The notes below the pieces were generated by a model. It ran no database searches. It had not been told where the DNA came from and worked only from the letters and a program-made list of their open reading frames with translations. Source: Bos javanicus (lineage: Eukaryota > Chordata > Mammalia > Artiodactyla > Bovidae). Taken from it: DNA of 64,000 bases. The position numbers were made by a program, and so were the translations under genes. The stretch is from contig NC_083868.1 in the NCBI RefSeq assembly GCF_032452875.1, forward strand, positions 98,700,537 through 98,764,536, written 5' to 3'. This document shows positions 34,657 through 46,840 of this stretch, piece after piece. Numbering within the stretch: the stretch's first letter is position 1; the number at the start of each line of letters is the position of its first letter.

Positions 34657-34845
34657 TGCTGAGGGTCGGACACGACTGAAGGACTTCACTTTCACTTTTC
34701 ACTTTCATGCATTGGAGAAGGAAATGGCAACCCACTCCAATGTTCTTGCCTGGAGAATCCCAGGGACAGGGGAGCCTGGTGGGCTGCCGTCTATGGGGTT
34801 GCACAGAGTCAGACACGACTGAAGCGACTTAGCAGTAGCAGCAGC
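34657..34845 (+). mobile_element. BovA2 SINE, 5'-truncated
   Basis: Starts in the left monomer end (tgctgagggtcggacacgac), then linker, right monomer and AGC tail. Duplication attttctacct at 34646-34656 and 34846-34856. Confidence 0.93.
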
Positions 34846-34865
34846 ATTTTCTACCTATTCATCCC

Positions 34866-35012
34866 TCCATCTAACATTCATTGAATATCTACTATATGCC
34901 AGGCACTTCGCAAGGCATCGGTCAGGACTACTAGAGAATTAAGAGAGGATTCTCAACTTCAAGGCATTTATGGTCTGATGGGTGAGATAGACAATTTAGC
35001 AAACAAATACAG
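34866..35012 (+). repeat. L2 remnant
   Basis: ttcattgaatatctactata tgccaggcac ... gggtgagatagacaatttag is the familiar L2 3' segment. Confidence 0.65.
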
Positions 35013-35264
35013 TATACCATGTGACATTCTAATAGAGGGTTTGTCCAAAGGACTAGCAGATTGCAAGAAACAAAGAGATGAAGTGTTCACTAGATTCTTG
35101 GGGAAATGGAGTCCAGGAAAGTTCATAGAGAAGGTGACCATGGGCTTCAAGTTTTCCTTTATCCCTTCCCTCCCCCAACACCAATCTGCCACTAAGTCTC
35201 TTTCCAATGAAGATACCTATGAAGATTCTTTCTCTTCCCATTTGAGTAATAATATTATATAACT

Positions 35265-35465
35265 TGGGCTTCCCTTGTGGCTCAGCTGGTAAAGAATCCG
35301 CTTGCAACATGGGAGACCTGGATTTGATCCCTGGGTTGGAAAGATTCCCTGGAGAAGGCAAAGGCCACCCACTCCAGTATCCTGGCCTGAAGAATTCCAT
35401 GGAATGTATAGTCCAAGGGGTCGCAAAGAGTCAGACACAACTGAGTGACTTTCACTTCACTTCAC
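35265..35465 (+). mobile_element. Bov-tA SINE
   Basis: gggcttcccttgtggctcag to gtgactttcacttcacttca. Bounded by tatataact at 35256-35264 and 35466-35474. Confidence 0.93.
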
Positions 35466-35474
35466 TATATAACT

Positions 35475-35680
35475 ATGGCTTCCCTGGTAGCTCAGCAGGT
35501 AAAGAATCTGCCAGCAATGCAGGAGACCTGGGTTCGATCCCTGGGTTGGGAAGATCCCCTGGAGAAGGGAACAGCTACCCATTCCAGTATTCTGGCCTGG
35601 AGAATTCCACAGACAGAGGAACCTGGTGGGCTATAATCCTTGGGGTCACAAAGAGTTGGACACAATTGAGTGACTTTCAC
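35475..35680 (+). mobile_element. Bov-tA SINE at the same target
   Basis: ggcttccctggtagctcagc to ttgagtgactttcac. Bounded by tatataact (35466-35474) and tatatgatt (35681-35689, two mismatches). A second insertion next to the first, in the same orientation. Confidence 0.9.
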
Positions 35681-35689
35681 TATATGATT

Positions 35690-36344
35690 ATTAGGGAGCT
35701 CACTGGCAGTGAATTTCTCTACTGCTTGACCACATCTTTACAAAATGGGACTTTGACAAATATGATATTTACCTATAGTCAAAATTATAATTAGGTTATT
35801 TATGATGTCAGAAAAAGGAAAAATTACATTGTTACCTATACTTACATTTAAGGCCTATCCCAATATCTTGTCTTTTTTGCTCTAAGAGGATATATTTTGA
35901 AAATTACTCTTCTGATTGACTGTTATCTCCTGTCTAGGCTCCAGGTTGAATGGGATTTAGAAAAATACCAACCCATCATCAATCATTTCATAGTATCAAA
36001 AATTTCACATTTGCAAACATCTTGATAATTTATATATCCTTTTCACTGACACATTTTCATTTTATTCTTAAAAAACAAATCCCATCATATTATCCCCATT
36101 TTAGAGATGAGAAAACAGATTCTGCAGTCCAGGGGCAGAGACCAGACTAGACTTTGTGACTTTTTCAACTTCCTCATGATTCCATTCATTCACTTGTCCA
36201 ATTAAATTAATTCTAGAACTGATCATTAGCACAGAAACACGGTTGGAAAACCATAGCCAATTTTTTTTTTAATATCCATGGGACTATCCCTCACACTCAA
36301 AGAAAAGTATTAGAACTATTTAATTTTTTTTTTGAGTTATACTT
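35690..36344. other. Unique sequence
   Basis: No gene or repeat recognised. Confidence 0.45.
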
Positions 36345-36765
36345 TGTTGCTGTTCAATCACTAAGTTGTGTCCAATTTTTTGTAACCCCACACACTGTGG
36401 TACTCCAGGCTCCTCTGTCCTCCACCATCTCCCAGGGTTTGCTCAGATATATGTCCACTGAGTTAGTGATGCTATCTAACCATCTCATTCTCTGCCATCC
36501 CCTTCTCCTTTTGCCTTCAATCATTCCCAGCATCACGCTCTTTGTATCAGGTGGCCAATGTATTGAAGCTTCAGCTTCAGTCTTTCCAGTGAATATTCAG
36601 GACTGATTTCCTTTAGGATTGACTGATTTGATCTTACAGTCCAAGGGACTCTTTTCCAGCACCACTATTCAAAAGTATCAATTCTTTGGCCCTCAGTCTT
36701 CCTTATGGTCAAACTCTCTTATATGGGCCTTTGTCAGCAAAGTGATAGCAGGTCATCACCAAAGT
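36345..36765 (-). mobile_element. BovB fragment, antisense, diverged
   Basis: Antisense 3' BovB (tgctgttcaatcactaagtt ... ccagcatcacgctctttgta ... cctttgtcagcaaagtgata). Indels and substitutions make it one of the older BovB copies here. Confidence 0.88.
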
Positions 36766-37177
36766 GGTGAGTCATACATATATTTTACATATATGTTAGT
36801 ATTTGGCCCATACTTTTAAATAGTCAATGATTAAAATCAGAGCTTGTGAATGCTTATTTCTGATTTTAATTTTAAAAATTATTGAGTAGAGTCATGATTT
36901 TTCAGTTATATGAAGCCTGAAATATCTATTATTAAATGGCTGCTTGTGTGTGTGTATGTGTGTGAGAGAGTATATATGTGTGCATGTGTGCCTGTGTGTA
37001 TGTGGTTGGGGGTTCTTTGAGATTACCAAGTATAATAATAATTGCAATGTAGTAAGGGGTCAACTATAGTTATAATGGTTAGTAGAACAGTGAGGTAGAA
37101 TATAATTTATTTTCCTTATAGATCAATAAGAAAAGAGAAAGTCCATGTGAAGATGAAGTTGTCAGATTTAGTGACAG
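36766..37177. repeat. Unique sequence with TG-rich microsatellite
   Basis: An impure (TG)n/(GTAT) tract runs from about 36943 to 37003. The rest is AT-rich DNA with no gene. Confidence 0.6.
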
Positions 37178-37188
37178 CTGAAGAACAA

Positions 37189-37893
37189 TTCAGTCTCTGT
37201 GGGGTCTCTGGGTCCTCGTGGGCACAAGGTATGTTTGAGCCCTCTAAGCACCTCTGGTGGGGAGGGGGTTTGATTCTAAATGCGATTTCACCCCTCCTAC
37301 CATCTTTCTGGGGCTTCTTCTTTGCCCTTGGACATAGGGTATCTCTTCAAAGTCACTTCAGCACCACGCAGCTGCCGCTCCAGCACTGTCTAGTCAGAGG
37401 TCTGTCAAAGGTCAGTCAAAGGTCCACAAAGGTCCGTCTAGTCAAAGCTATGGTTTTTCCAGTAGTCATGTATGAATGTGAGAGTTGGACTATAAAGAAA
37501 GCTGAGCGCTGAAGAATTGATGCTTTTAAACCGTGGTTCAAAAGTCTTCTTAGAGAAGACTCTTGAGAGTCCCTTGGACTGCAAGGAGATCCAACCAGTC
37601 CATCCTAAAAGACATCAATCCTGAATATTCATTGGAAGGACTGATGCTAAAGCTGAAACTCCAATACTTTGGCCACCTGATGCAAAGAACTGACTCATTT
37701 GAAAAGACCCTGATTCTGGGAAAGATTGAAGGTGGGAGGAGAAGGGGACGACAGAGGATGAGATGGTTGGATGGCATCACAGACTCAATGGACATGAGTC
37801 TGAGTAAACTCCAGGAGTTGGTGATGGACAGGGAGGCCTGGCGTGCTGCAGTCCATGGAGTTGCAAAGAGTTGGACACGACTGAGTGACTGAA
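37189..37893 (+). mobile_element. BovB LINE, internally deleted
   Basis: The left 210 bp or so (ttcagtctctgtggggtctc to about cgctccagcactg) is BovB 5'-region sequence. It joins the 3' third of the ORF at 37400-37440 through repeated gtcaaaggtc units. The tail ends gtgactgaa. Probable duplication ctgaagaacaa (37178-37188) and ctgaagaataa (37894-37904), one mismatch. Endonuclease and catalytic RT are missing. Confidence 0.8.
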
Positions 37894-37904
37894 CTGAAGA
37901 ATAA

Positions 37905-38654
37905 GTTTTACAACATCGTTTGTCAAAAAACCACTTCCTTCACAAAAAGTCGTATGGAAGTCTATCAAGTCTAGTTAAGAACGACAAGTTATCCAAAGAT
38001 AAACCACAAGCAAGTATCCTAATTGATTTGCAGACATTTGATTAAGATCAGGTAAAATGAAGTAAATGATAGTCTTGACAGCAGATCAACAACACTGGCA
38101 AAAAGACAAGTGTGAATGCAGTGCAGAGGAACCTTTTTTATTAAAGCAACAGTTAACTGTAACCTTTCCACCTCTACTCTTCCACCAGGGAGTTACACCC
38201 AAGAATGTGTCATCTGGCAAATACCAGCTAGCAAGCCTCTGGAGACTTCTCTCAGGTGACACTGCTGGGGTGAATTTCTTTCAATCCAAGAACAGGTCTT
38301 GTCTCTTCGTGCTATTTTCTTAAGGCAGGTAAATATGTAAAATCAGAAAATAACATAATGGTTTGAACTATAGTTTATGCAGCATGATAATAATTAGCCA
38401 AGCCAAAATCAGAGTTGTTTGTTAAGCAACGAGACTGTATTAGTCACCTTTTTGGGGGGTAATAAAAAACAAGCAAAATCTCAGGCATGTATCCAGACCT
38501 TTTCTTCTTTTAGTGGTCTATAGGTTGGCCGTGGTTCCACTCAGCTCTGGGACCTTACCCTGGGACCCAGATGAAAGAGTAGACTCTGCTTTGAAGATAA
38601 AAAAAATCATCTATACCATTTTTCTAGATTCTATTTACATGCTGGGAGGAATTG
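37905..38654. other. Unique sequence
   Basis: No gene or repeat recognised. Confidence 0.45.
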
Positions 38655-39117
38655 GGAGATTGGGATAGATACATATACACTATTGATACTATATACAAAA
38701 TAAATGTGAAGAGCTGACTCATTGGAAAAGACCCTGATGCTTGGAAAGATGGAGGGCAAGAGGAGAAGCGGGTGGCAGAGGATGAAATGGTTGGATGACA
38801 TCATGGACTCAATGGACATGAGTTTGAGCAAAGTTCAGGAGATAGTGAAGGACAGGAAAGCCTGGTGTGCTGCCATTCATGGGGTCACAAACAGACACAT
38901 CTTAGCGACTGAACAACAACAACGACAAAACAGACAACTAATGAGAGCATATTGTATAGCTCAGGGAGCCCTACTCAACACTCCGGGGACCTGGGAAGGA
39001 AGTCCAGAAGGGAGGGAATAGATGTATGTGTATGGCTGACTCATTTTACTGTACAGTAGAAACTAACAAAACATTGTAAAGCAACTATATGAAATAAAAT
39101 TAATTTAAAAAAAAAAG
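38655..39117 (+). repeat. L1 3'UTR split by a BovB
   Basis: The left part (gggatagatacatatacact) and right part (agacaactaatgagagcata ... ctcagggagccctactcaac ... cagtagaaactaacaaaaca, then poly-A) join into one L1 3'UTR around the BovB at 38706-38924. Confidence 0.75.
38706..38924 (+). mobile_element. BovB 3' end fragment inside L1
   Basis: agctgactcattggaaaaga ... cttagcgactgaacaacaac. Short duplication acaaaa at 38695-38700 and 38925-38930. Confidence 0.85.
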
Positions 39118-40110
39118 AGTATCCTCTGTCTGGGACTCAGTTTCTGTAGGGCAGAGGGCAATGATGCAAGAGGCCTTGATGAACTGCACATTCACATTAA
39201 AACCCTGTTCAGAACTGGCATTGTATCATTTCCACTCAAACACAGTTGGCACCGGCAAGTCACATGATCAAGCTGTCAATGAGCAGGGGAAGTCTCTTTG
39301 CCTTCAGGGGAGTACCCAAGTCTACATAGTGAAGGACATTTGTTTATAGCACCTGTATGGTGTGGAATGAGCATAGTTGGGAACTGTGCTGATTGCTGAT
39401 TTATTACTCCCCAGCTCCAAATGTACTTTTTGTCCTCTCTGTGAAAATGGATCTGGGCCTTTTAAATGGTTTTCTTTCCTGAGCAGACATGATGCTAAGC
39501 TTTGCCAGTAGAGGGCACTGGAGAGACACTGTAAAGAAGGGTTTTTTCCCTCCTGGTGGCAGCTCCCTCTCTAGATGCAGCTTCTCCACTGCCTGGCTCC
39601 CTTAACACAGAAGTCTTCACTAGCATCTGGCTTTTGCAGGGTGCAGGCTCTCTTATTGCTCAGTTTTATACTGCAGGCTATTCGTCCAGCATCACACTTC
39701 TGCAGCACAGGCAACTTCTCTAGCACTAGGATGCTGCATTCGTGCACAGCTCTGCCAATGCAGGCAACTTCTTCAGCTCCAGCTCCTGCACTGACTGGTG
39801 GTCAGCAGTTCCCAACACCCAGCACTTCCCCTGACACACACTTTGGGTGACAGTGTAGAGAAGAGACACCCCTTCATTAACAGTTTTCTCTAGCACCCTA
39901 GAGAGCAGACTTAAGGCAAGTTCCAAAGGTCATATTTCCAGCAAGTTCTACAGCAGTGGCCTCTTTGCCATCCAGTGAGCCAGGAACACACCCTTCCCAA
40001 CAATGTCTGGATCTCAGTCTTGGGGAGTCTCTTCCACAGTTATTCTACTTTTTAGCTCTGGGGTAGTAGTTGTAATCCTTTATTCTTTAAAGTTCTCTAT
40101 TATTTCTCAG
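39118..40110. other. Unclassified sequence, possibly ancient repeat
   Basis: A 91-codon open frame (39575-39850 plus) is cysteine- and serine-rich but has no recognised domain. gccagtagagggcactggag (39506) is a phrase common in old repeats, but I cannot name the family. Confidence 0.35.
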
Positions 40111-40324
40111 TGACCAAATTCTTTGTACTCCGACCTTCTGCTAATAATTTTTTGTATTAACATTCTCATGTTAAATTACTGTGTGGTGTCTTTCTCTTCT
40201 AATTGGACCCCTTCTTACTGACCAGGTCCTCTTCACTCTAACCTCCTGTTATGGTTAATAATTCTTTGTATTAAACTCCTCATGTTCAAATTTCTGTTTT
40301 CTGTCTCTTGTAATTGGACCCAGG
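40111..40324 (+). repeat. Two-unit tandem duplication (period about 108 bp)
   Basis: Unit 1 (40111-40213) and unit 2 (40219-40324) share tgacca, taataatt(t/c)tttgtatta, ctcatgtt and taattggaccc in the same order, roughly 75-80% alike by eye. The end resembles the 3' border of an old LTR-type repeat. Family not determined. Confidence 0.65.
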
Positions 40325-41724
40325 CTGATATAGGAACCATATTATAATCTATCACAGAAATTAACAAATGGGATCGAAGTGACATGAAAGTGTTTTACAG
40401 ATGAGGAAATGGGAGCCCATAGAAGGGAAGGTATATATTCTGAGTTCCCAGTAGGGGGATGTGAAGTGGTCACTAAAGTGGTTTCCTAATGTCCACATCA
40501 GCGATCTTCAATTACTCATGTGGGCAACAAGGGAAAATCTCTACTAATACTGGAGAGCACCACTTGTGAAAATGAATAGAAACTTACATAGCTATAGCTG
40601 AAGAAAAAAATGCTGGCCGAGGGCTGTCTGCAATGCTGTGTGTGTTACACTGACAAGGTGTATCCATCCTAGAGATCCATTTTTCTGCTAATTTAAGAAA
40701 TGTGGCCCATATTTGTTATACATTTCTTGTTATAAATGAGATGATATAATTTACACTCATATTATGCCTGTGTTTTGTTTTTTAAGAACTTTTTTTTTTA
40801 ATTTGAGCTAACGTTCTGTTTTGTTTGTTTGCTAACTTGTTTGTATATAAAGAGTCTTTAAAAAAATGTTGTTGCTTAGTCTTTGCAAACCATCTGGCAA
40901 TTCCAATTTCAATGACAAACGAAAACAGTGACTAAACTAAAAGGAACAAAAGTAAAGGCAGGTCAACTCCTCAAAGAGAGAACTTATTTACAACCAGATT
41001 TGAGCAGTGATAAATAGTGTGCCCCAACAGCATAATAAATGATAACATTCAGAGGTAGTTTTCATCTTTAATCTTATTTCTCATTAATTTGAAATTGGCT
41101 TAACTTAGGATTTAATGAAGAAAATTAGGAATCAGCATAGAGAAATACTAGGTCCATAATGAAGATGATAAGCAGGCTCTGCCAGATGGCAATATCAAAA
41201 CCCATGGCAGGTCAAACACAGAAATCAAGCACTGATTTTCAAATAAGAAATGAGGGGGGGAAAAGGACTGAAATTTGCTTGCTATAGTATACATTTTTAT
41301 ACAGATATGCTAATAAATGTGGTTTACATGTGATATCTCTGTTCAGTATTTTTTCTATTACATTGCAAGTGGCATTTCTGCTATCAATAATTTATTCCAT
41401 ATTACTTACCACCTTATTTACAAAGAGTATGGTACTCCATTTCAGTGATCACCCTACCATTTCCATGTACACTTGTCTTTCCATTTCATCATATATACTT
41501 TGGCCAGAATAACTTTCAGAAATCACAGTTTCATACCATTATTGTTCTATTCAAATATCTCCTATTGAAAAACATACTTCTTCCCATGTAACTATAGAAT
41601 GTAGTTCTTGAATTGAAGCCATTTGCTCTTTAGCCAAAGAAGTCATTCTTGAGTTCCCTGAATATACTCTCTGCCCCATCCAACAGTTCTATATCTGGAA
41701 GAACAATTAATCTATGTCATGTAA
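40325..41724. other. Unique AT-rich sequence
   Basis: No gene recognised. cagatgaggaaatgggagcc (40398) suggests a tiny MIR remnant. Confidence 0.45.
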
Positions 41725-41932
41725 GTGAAAGTGTTAGTCACTCAGTCGTGACCCACTCTTTGCCACCCATGAACTGTAGCCTACCAGACTCCTCAGTCCA
41801 TGGAATTCTCCAGACAACAACACTGGAGTGGGTTGCTGTTCCTTTCTTTAGGGAATCTTCCCAACCTAGGTATCAAACCTAGGTCTTCTGCATTGCAGGC
41901 AGATTCTTTACCATCTGAGCCAATAGGGAAGT
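41725..41932 (-). mobile_element. Bov-tA SINE, antisense
   Basis: gtgttagtcactcagtcgtg to ccatctgagccaatagggaa. Confidence 0.9.
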
Positions 41933-42185
41933 GCAATGTATATCATGGAATTAAACAATTTCTCAAAATGGGAAAACATGTTTTCCCAACATGTTTGGGA
42001 AACCTGGGTTAAACAAAGTTAAATGATTTCTCTTTTGCCTGATTTTCCTTAAAGGAGTATTGGTATCAGTGTTCCTCAAAATTATTTGACCATGGACCTC
42101 TTTTCATGAAGCAAATTGTTTGATGTGTGTATATCCAAATGCATATTCATAAATCTTATCTAAAAGAAAAATAAATATATTAAAA

Positions 42186-42765
42186 GCTTCAGAAAAATTA
42201 CACACAGACTTACCATATAACCTGAAGTCCCATTCCTATGTATATACACAAGAGAAATGAAAATATGTACATGAAAAAGCTTGCACATCAATATTGATAG
42301 TAGTATTACTCATAATAGCCCGAAGGTGGAGACAACTCATATGTCCATCAATTGACAAATGGATTTTAAAAATGCGGTAAAAATGAGTGGAATATTATTC
42401 CATAAAATAGAATATCACTTAGCCTCAAAAAGGACATTCTGACACATATTATAATTTGTATGAAAGAAGCCAGTCACAAAAAGCCACACATTATATGATT
42501 ACATTCACATAAAAGTCCAGAATTGAGAAATCTATAGAGACAGAGAGTAGGTTTGTGGGTGATTAGGTTTAGAGGGGAATAAAGGAGAGATAGGACCGTG
42601 ATACTAAATGCTACAGGTTTTCTTTTTAAGGTGATAGGAATGTTCTAATATCAACTGTGGTAATAACTGTATATATTTTTCCATGTATTAGAAACTATGA
42701 ATGGTACATTTGCAAAAGGTTAATTGGAAGGTATGTGAATTACATTTCAACAAAACTGGCTTTTA
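42186..42765 (+). repeat. L1M-type LINE 3' end
   Basis: ORF2-terminal phrases (tccatcaattgacaaatgga, gaatattattccataaaata, cattatatgattacattcac) followed by an L1M 3'UTR (ggtgataggaatgttctaat ... ggtatgtgaattacatttca). Old and diverged. Confidence 0.75.
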
Positions 42766-43043
42766 ATAAAAGTTTGTCATACTGTATAAAGTGCTACACA
42801 AATGTAATATATCACTATTATCACCTTTTATCTTTCTATGTGAAACAAATGTCATCATTGTTAACAATAATAAGAAAAAAGAAAAGTTTTAAAATATTGA
42901 GAAGAGCAGGTATCACACCATTTTGTAACCCTTCCTATGGCCTATTTTAATTAGCGAGGGCTTAACAATTATTAAACAAGTGAACTGAAAGAAAAGCTAA
43001 CAAAAGGCTTTCTTCTCAGGATGGTCTATGATGACAGAATCAC

Positions 43044-43372
43044 TTGCCTTGACAGTCTGTTAGAAATGCAGATTATCAGGCTGATCTCACACCTGCTGAA
43101 ATAGAATCTGCATTTTAGCAAGATCTAAAGTGATTCCTGGTGGCTCAGATGGTAAAGAATTTGCCTGCAATGAAGGAGACCTGGGTTCAATCCCTGGGTC
43201 AGAAAGATCTGCTGGAGAAGGGAATGGCTACCCATTCCAGTATTCTTGCCTGGAAAATCCCATGAACAGAGGAGCCTGGCAGGCCATAGTCCATGGAGTT
43301 GCAAAGAGCTGGACATGACTGAGTGACTAAGCACACACAGTGATTCCTATACACATTTCAGGTCTTACTGAA
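43044..43372 (+). repeat. MER5A remnant split by a Bov-tA
   Basis: cagtctgttagaaatgcaga ... gaatctgcattttagcaaga before the SINE and tgattcctatacacatttca after it fit MER5A. Confidence 0.7.
43139..43338 (+). mobile_element. Bov-tA SINE in MER5A
   Basis: Duplication agtgattcct at 43129-43138 and 43339-43348; the left copy merges with the SINE start (tggtggctcagatggtaaag). Confidence 0.93.
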
Positions 43373-44008
43373 CTGTAGTATCTTCTCTTCATTGAGAACA
43401 CTAGACTTTTACATAGCTATTTTGCTTTCTCATGCCTTAAGGCTTTTAATAGGGATTAAATCAGCTCACTTTTAATAAGAACAATGTCTAATGAATTATA
43501 ATTAACCTAATTTTCTCAGCCGTGGTTTTAATGTTTCCAGTACTCAGTCAAGCCTCCAAAATGTGATGATTATTTAAAACAGTAGAAATCATATAAAAAT
43601 AAATAGATAACTTGCTCAGGTCTTTTGGCCCCTTGAATTTTACAGTCATGCCATCTTTTATGATCACTGACTTAAATGCAAATGATTATAGTTACCTTGT
43701 TCATAGATACATAACAAATTGTTTTTAACCAGCTTATTTTCTCGTGAGTGAAAAGCAATTTATAATCACCTTTTTTCTTAGTTTGTCAACATTTTTTGAT
43801 TAATTAGCATGGGTCATTTTGGTCATGCTCAAAATATATTAAATATACATGAAGCAGAGAAAATATATATATATATTTTAGAGCTATACTGAACAGCTAT
43901 TGCTGGGAATACTGTAAGACTTGAAGTGCCTCATATCTGTAAGCTTGTTAGAATTTAGAGAAATTTATAACTAAGAAGCATGTATTTAATTACAGCATGA
44001 TAGTAGTG
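43373..44008. other. Unique AT-rich sequence
   Basis: No gene recognised. A short (TA)n run at about 43864-43877. Confidence 0.45.
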
Positions 44009-44206
44009 GATGTTTAGTCACTCAGTCATGTCTGACTCTTTGCGACTTTTTGGACTGTAGCCTGAGATTTCCCAGGCAGGAATAGTGGAGTGGGTTGCCA
44101 TTTCCTTCTCCAGGAGATCTTCCTGACCCAGGGATCGATTCTGTATTGCATATGTTTGCTTGCGTTGCAAATGGATGCTTCACTGCTGAGCCACCAGGGA
44201 AGCCCT
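44009..44206 (-). mobile_element. Bov-tA SINE, antisense
   Basis: gatgtttagtcactcagtca to gagccaccagggaagcccta, with a changed middle (attgcatatgtttgcttgcg). Confidence 0.9.
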
Positions 44207-45474
44207 AAATACAGAATACATATACATATAAAATGCACTCCTTTCAAGGATTATTCTCATTTCTCCTCATTCCTGCTCCTGACCTTTTATACCCACACAG
44301 ACAGGGAAGCCTTAGGAAGCTGGATTCTGTGGGTCTCCATCCCAACCCAGAAATGGGGGTCAGTAGGACCCAGTGACAAATTTGAACCAACCAAGGCTAA
44401 TTCCTTTCCCCATCACAAGTGTGTGCTAGGGAAGTGAAAGTCTCCTATGACAAGCAGGACCACTCGGCATTGCCAGATTGTCTATTACTGGAGAGTTAAC
44501 CATAGGTTTTAGAAAAATCTAGCTGCCTTTCTCAGTCCACAAGACAGACTGCAAATAACAATTTATGATCAATTATCCTGAGTATTCAGAAAAACAATCA
44601 CATAACCATAAACTTTAATAATGCCAGAAACCCCTTTTAATAAAGATAATACTGAGAATTAGAAAAATTCTCAGATATGATTCTTTTAAATATATCTTTA
44701 CTACCTGTGAGGAATGGTAAAATACATGAATGTTAATGTTTGTAATTGTATGGCACGCTCTACATATTTACAGTATTTCCTATTCTTAGGCATATACTGT
44801 TACCAGTGAAACACATGTATAGAAGATATAAAGTAAAAATACAAATAAATATGCATCTTTCATGTGCTTGGTTTTTACTGGTGATGCATGTGGAATTATC
44901 CATCAAGTGTATCCACAATAAATAAAATGAGTGATGTCTTTTTATATTGATATTACCTGTATTCAAGGAAGTGCAGACTAGGTCTATGAATAAATGAAGA
45001 ACTAGAATAAATAAGAAAAAAAACTTAATTTGAATTTATGAATTAAAGTATACATTTTTTTTTTTTCAGAAATGAGTGGTTTCAATTCTCTCTATGAGGC
45101 CCTATAGTGAGGAAATTCTGATCTTTAGAAGGTCACTGAAAACAAACACATGAAAGCCAATAGCAAAACAGCGAGTCAATTTTAACTGGCTTATTTCCTG
45201 ATTAAAAATTAAATACATATATATTCAGGGTTCCCCTTAATGAGTCCTTCCATTATTTAGAAATTGATGCTTGTATGTTTTAGAAATTGATGACAAATTT
45301 CTTATAGCAAATAAATCTTAAAAATTAGTTATCCATTACTATTTATGATAGTAACAGAAAATAATATGGGTCTTGATAGGTAGGAACCAAATCTCCACAT
45401 TTCACAGGTCTAAAAAGACCACTCTTTAGAATACAGGATCATATTGATCTTTTGGAGGGTATGATTCCATATGC

Positions 45475-45541
<67 letters not shown>

Positions 45542-46003
45542 CAAAAATCTGAATTCAGGCAGGGTGCTTCAGTTGGGGATTTTTTCTTAGAAAAAAAGGA
45601 AAAATATCAACTATATTTTTTCAGAAAGATCAGCTTATTTTTTAGAGGATCAAATAGAGAAACTCAAAATAATTGTGAATGAAACTAAAAGCTTTTATTC
45701 TTAAGAATGATAAATTTATATTATGCTTCCTGATAAACAGTAAAATTTAAGGAACATGAGCCAAACTTGGGAAGGAAGGTCCTTTGCTGCCAACCATTCC
45801 CAGACACTCCCATACAGACATTTGTCCTGATGGGCTGTTCTGTTTCATCATTTTTGCAAGTGACAGGAGCTATTGAGGCAATAGGTTTGCCTTAGGATTT
45901 TTGTTCTGGCATATTACCAACAAGAAGCTCCTGTAAGCAATGTCTTGCTTATCTGCCTTATACTTTGGGGACTTCTTCTTTTCCAGTGTCCCTCCTTTGG
46001 CAT
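44207..46003. other. Unique AT-rich sequence
   Basis: No gene recognised. Contains the TA/GA microsatellite listed separately and a poly-T run (about 45055-45067). Confidence 0.45.
45478..45538. repeat. Compound (TA)n(GA)n microsatellite
   Basis: An uninterrupted TA run of about 14 units passes straight into a GA run of about 16 units. The two motifs share a single junction at about 45507. Confidence 0.97.
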
Positions 46004-46015
46004 CACCTATAGGAA

Positions 46016-46225
46016 AGAAAATGTTAGTTGTTCAATCGTGTCCGACTCTTTGTGACACCATGGACTGTAGCTCACCAGGCTCTTCCATGCATGTAATTTT
46101 CCAGGCAGGAATATTGGAGTGGGTTGCCATTTCCTTCTCTAGGGGATCTTCCTGACCCGGGGATCAAACCCAGGTCTCCCACATTGCAGGCAGACTCTTT
46201 ACCATCTGAGCCACCAGGGAAGGCC
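46016..46225 (-). mobile_element. Bov-tA SINE, antisense
   Basis: Full copy. Duplication cacctataggaa at 46004-46015 and 46226-46237. Confidence 0.95.
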
Positions 46226-46237
46226 CACCTATAGGAA

Positions 46238-46698
46238 CTATGCCATGGATCTGTGCCTCTAATGAAATTTGGGTAGTGGGCCAGCTCATCTTGGAGAATC
46301 TATATCAGTTACGGTTTCTTCCAGTTTGTTTCACTTCCAAATACACTTTTGACTGTAATATATATTAGCTGAAAGCTGAGGTGTTGAAATGATTACTCTG
46401 AATTACTAGGGGAGAAATGATGGGTTTTAGTTAAAAGATTAACTTCAAAAGAGATAAAGTGGATTTCCATTTTCATAGCAGAGTTTCAGATTTGAGTTAT
46501 ATGTGCTTTCTCTCTAGATGAAGAGACACAGATACTTAAGAAAACATCCAGAGCTTCTACAAAGAATGATTGTGGTGTGGTAGTGGCAGTTTTGCTGTTC
46601 AAATCTCAGATGCCTTCCAGTGTCAACCAAGAAGGAAGAGAGACAGCAGGACAAGTAGTATGAAGTAGTACTTTGATAGGAATTTTTTTTAAGGAAAT
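46238..46698. other. Unique sequence
   Basis: No gene or repeat recognised before the left 142-bp duplication. Confidence 0.45.
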
Positions 46699-46840
46699 TA
46701 AAGAAGTGGAAGGAATGTGGTTCAGTCCCAGGACTGAATGATTAGTGCCTGTCCCTGTTCCCTGATCCACTGGAGAAGGGATAGGCTACCCACTCCAGTA
46801 TTCTCGGGCTTCCCTTGTAACTCAGCTGGTAAAGAATCAG
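46699..46840 (+). repeat. Left copy of a 142-bp target-site duplication
   Basis: Runs from taaagaagtggaaggaatgt to gtaaagaatcag and is repeated at 48384-48525 with two base differences (positions 46754 and 46805 here). It includes unique DNA, a Bov-tA body piece and the start of a Bov-tA head. Confidence 0.95.

Noticed and set aside
35531..35545. tRNA-like B-box sequences (gggttcgatccc) in Bov-tA heads, as tRNA genes
   Set aside because: They are SINE heads without a foldable full cloverleaf and occur in every Bov-tA copy.
36943..37003. TG-rich tract as a regulatory Z-DNA element
   Set aside because: Impure and short; no nearby promoter or gene to support a role.
39575..39850. Cys/Ser-rich 91-codon open frame resembling a secreted peptide
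   Set aside because: No conserved spacing of cysteines, no convincing signal peptide followed by a mature region, and the region resembles decayed repeat DNA.
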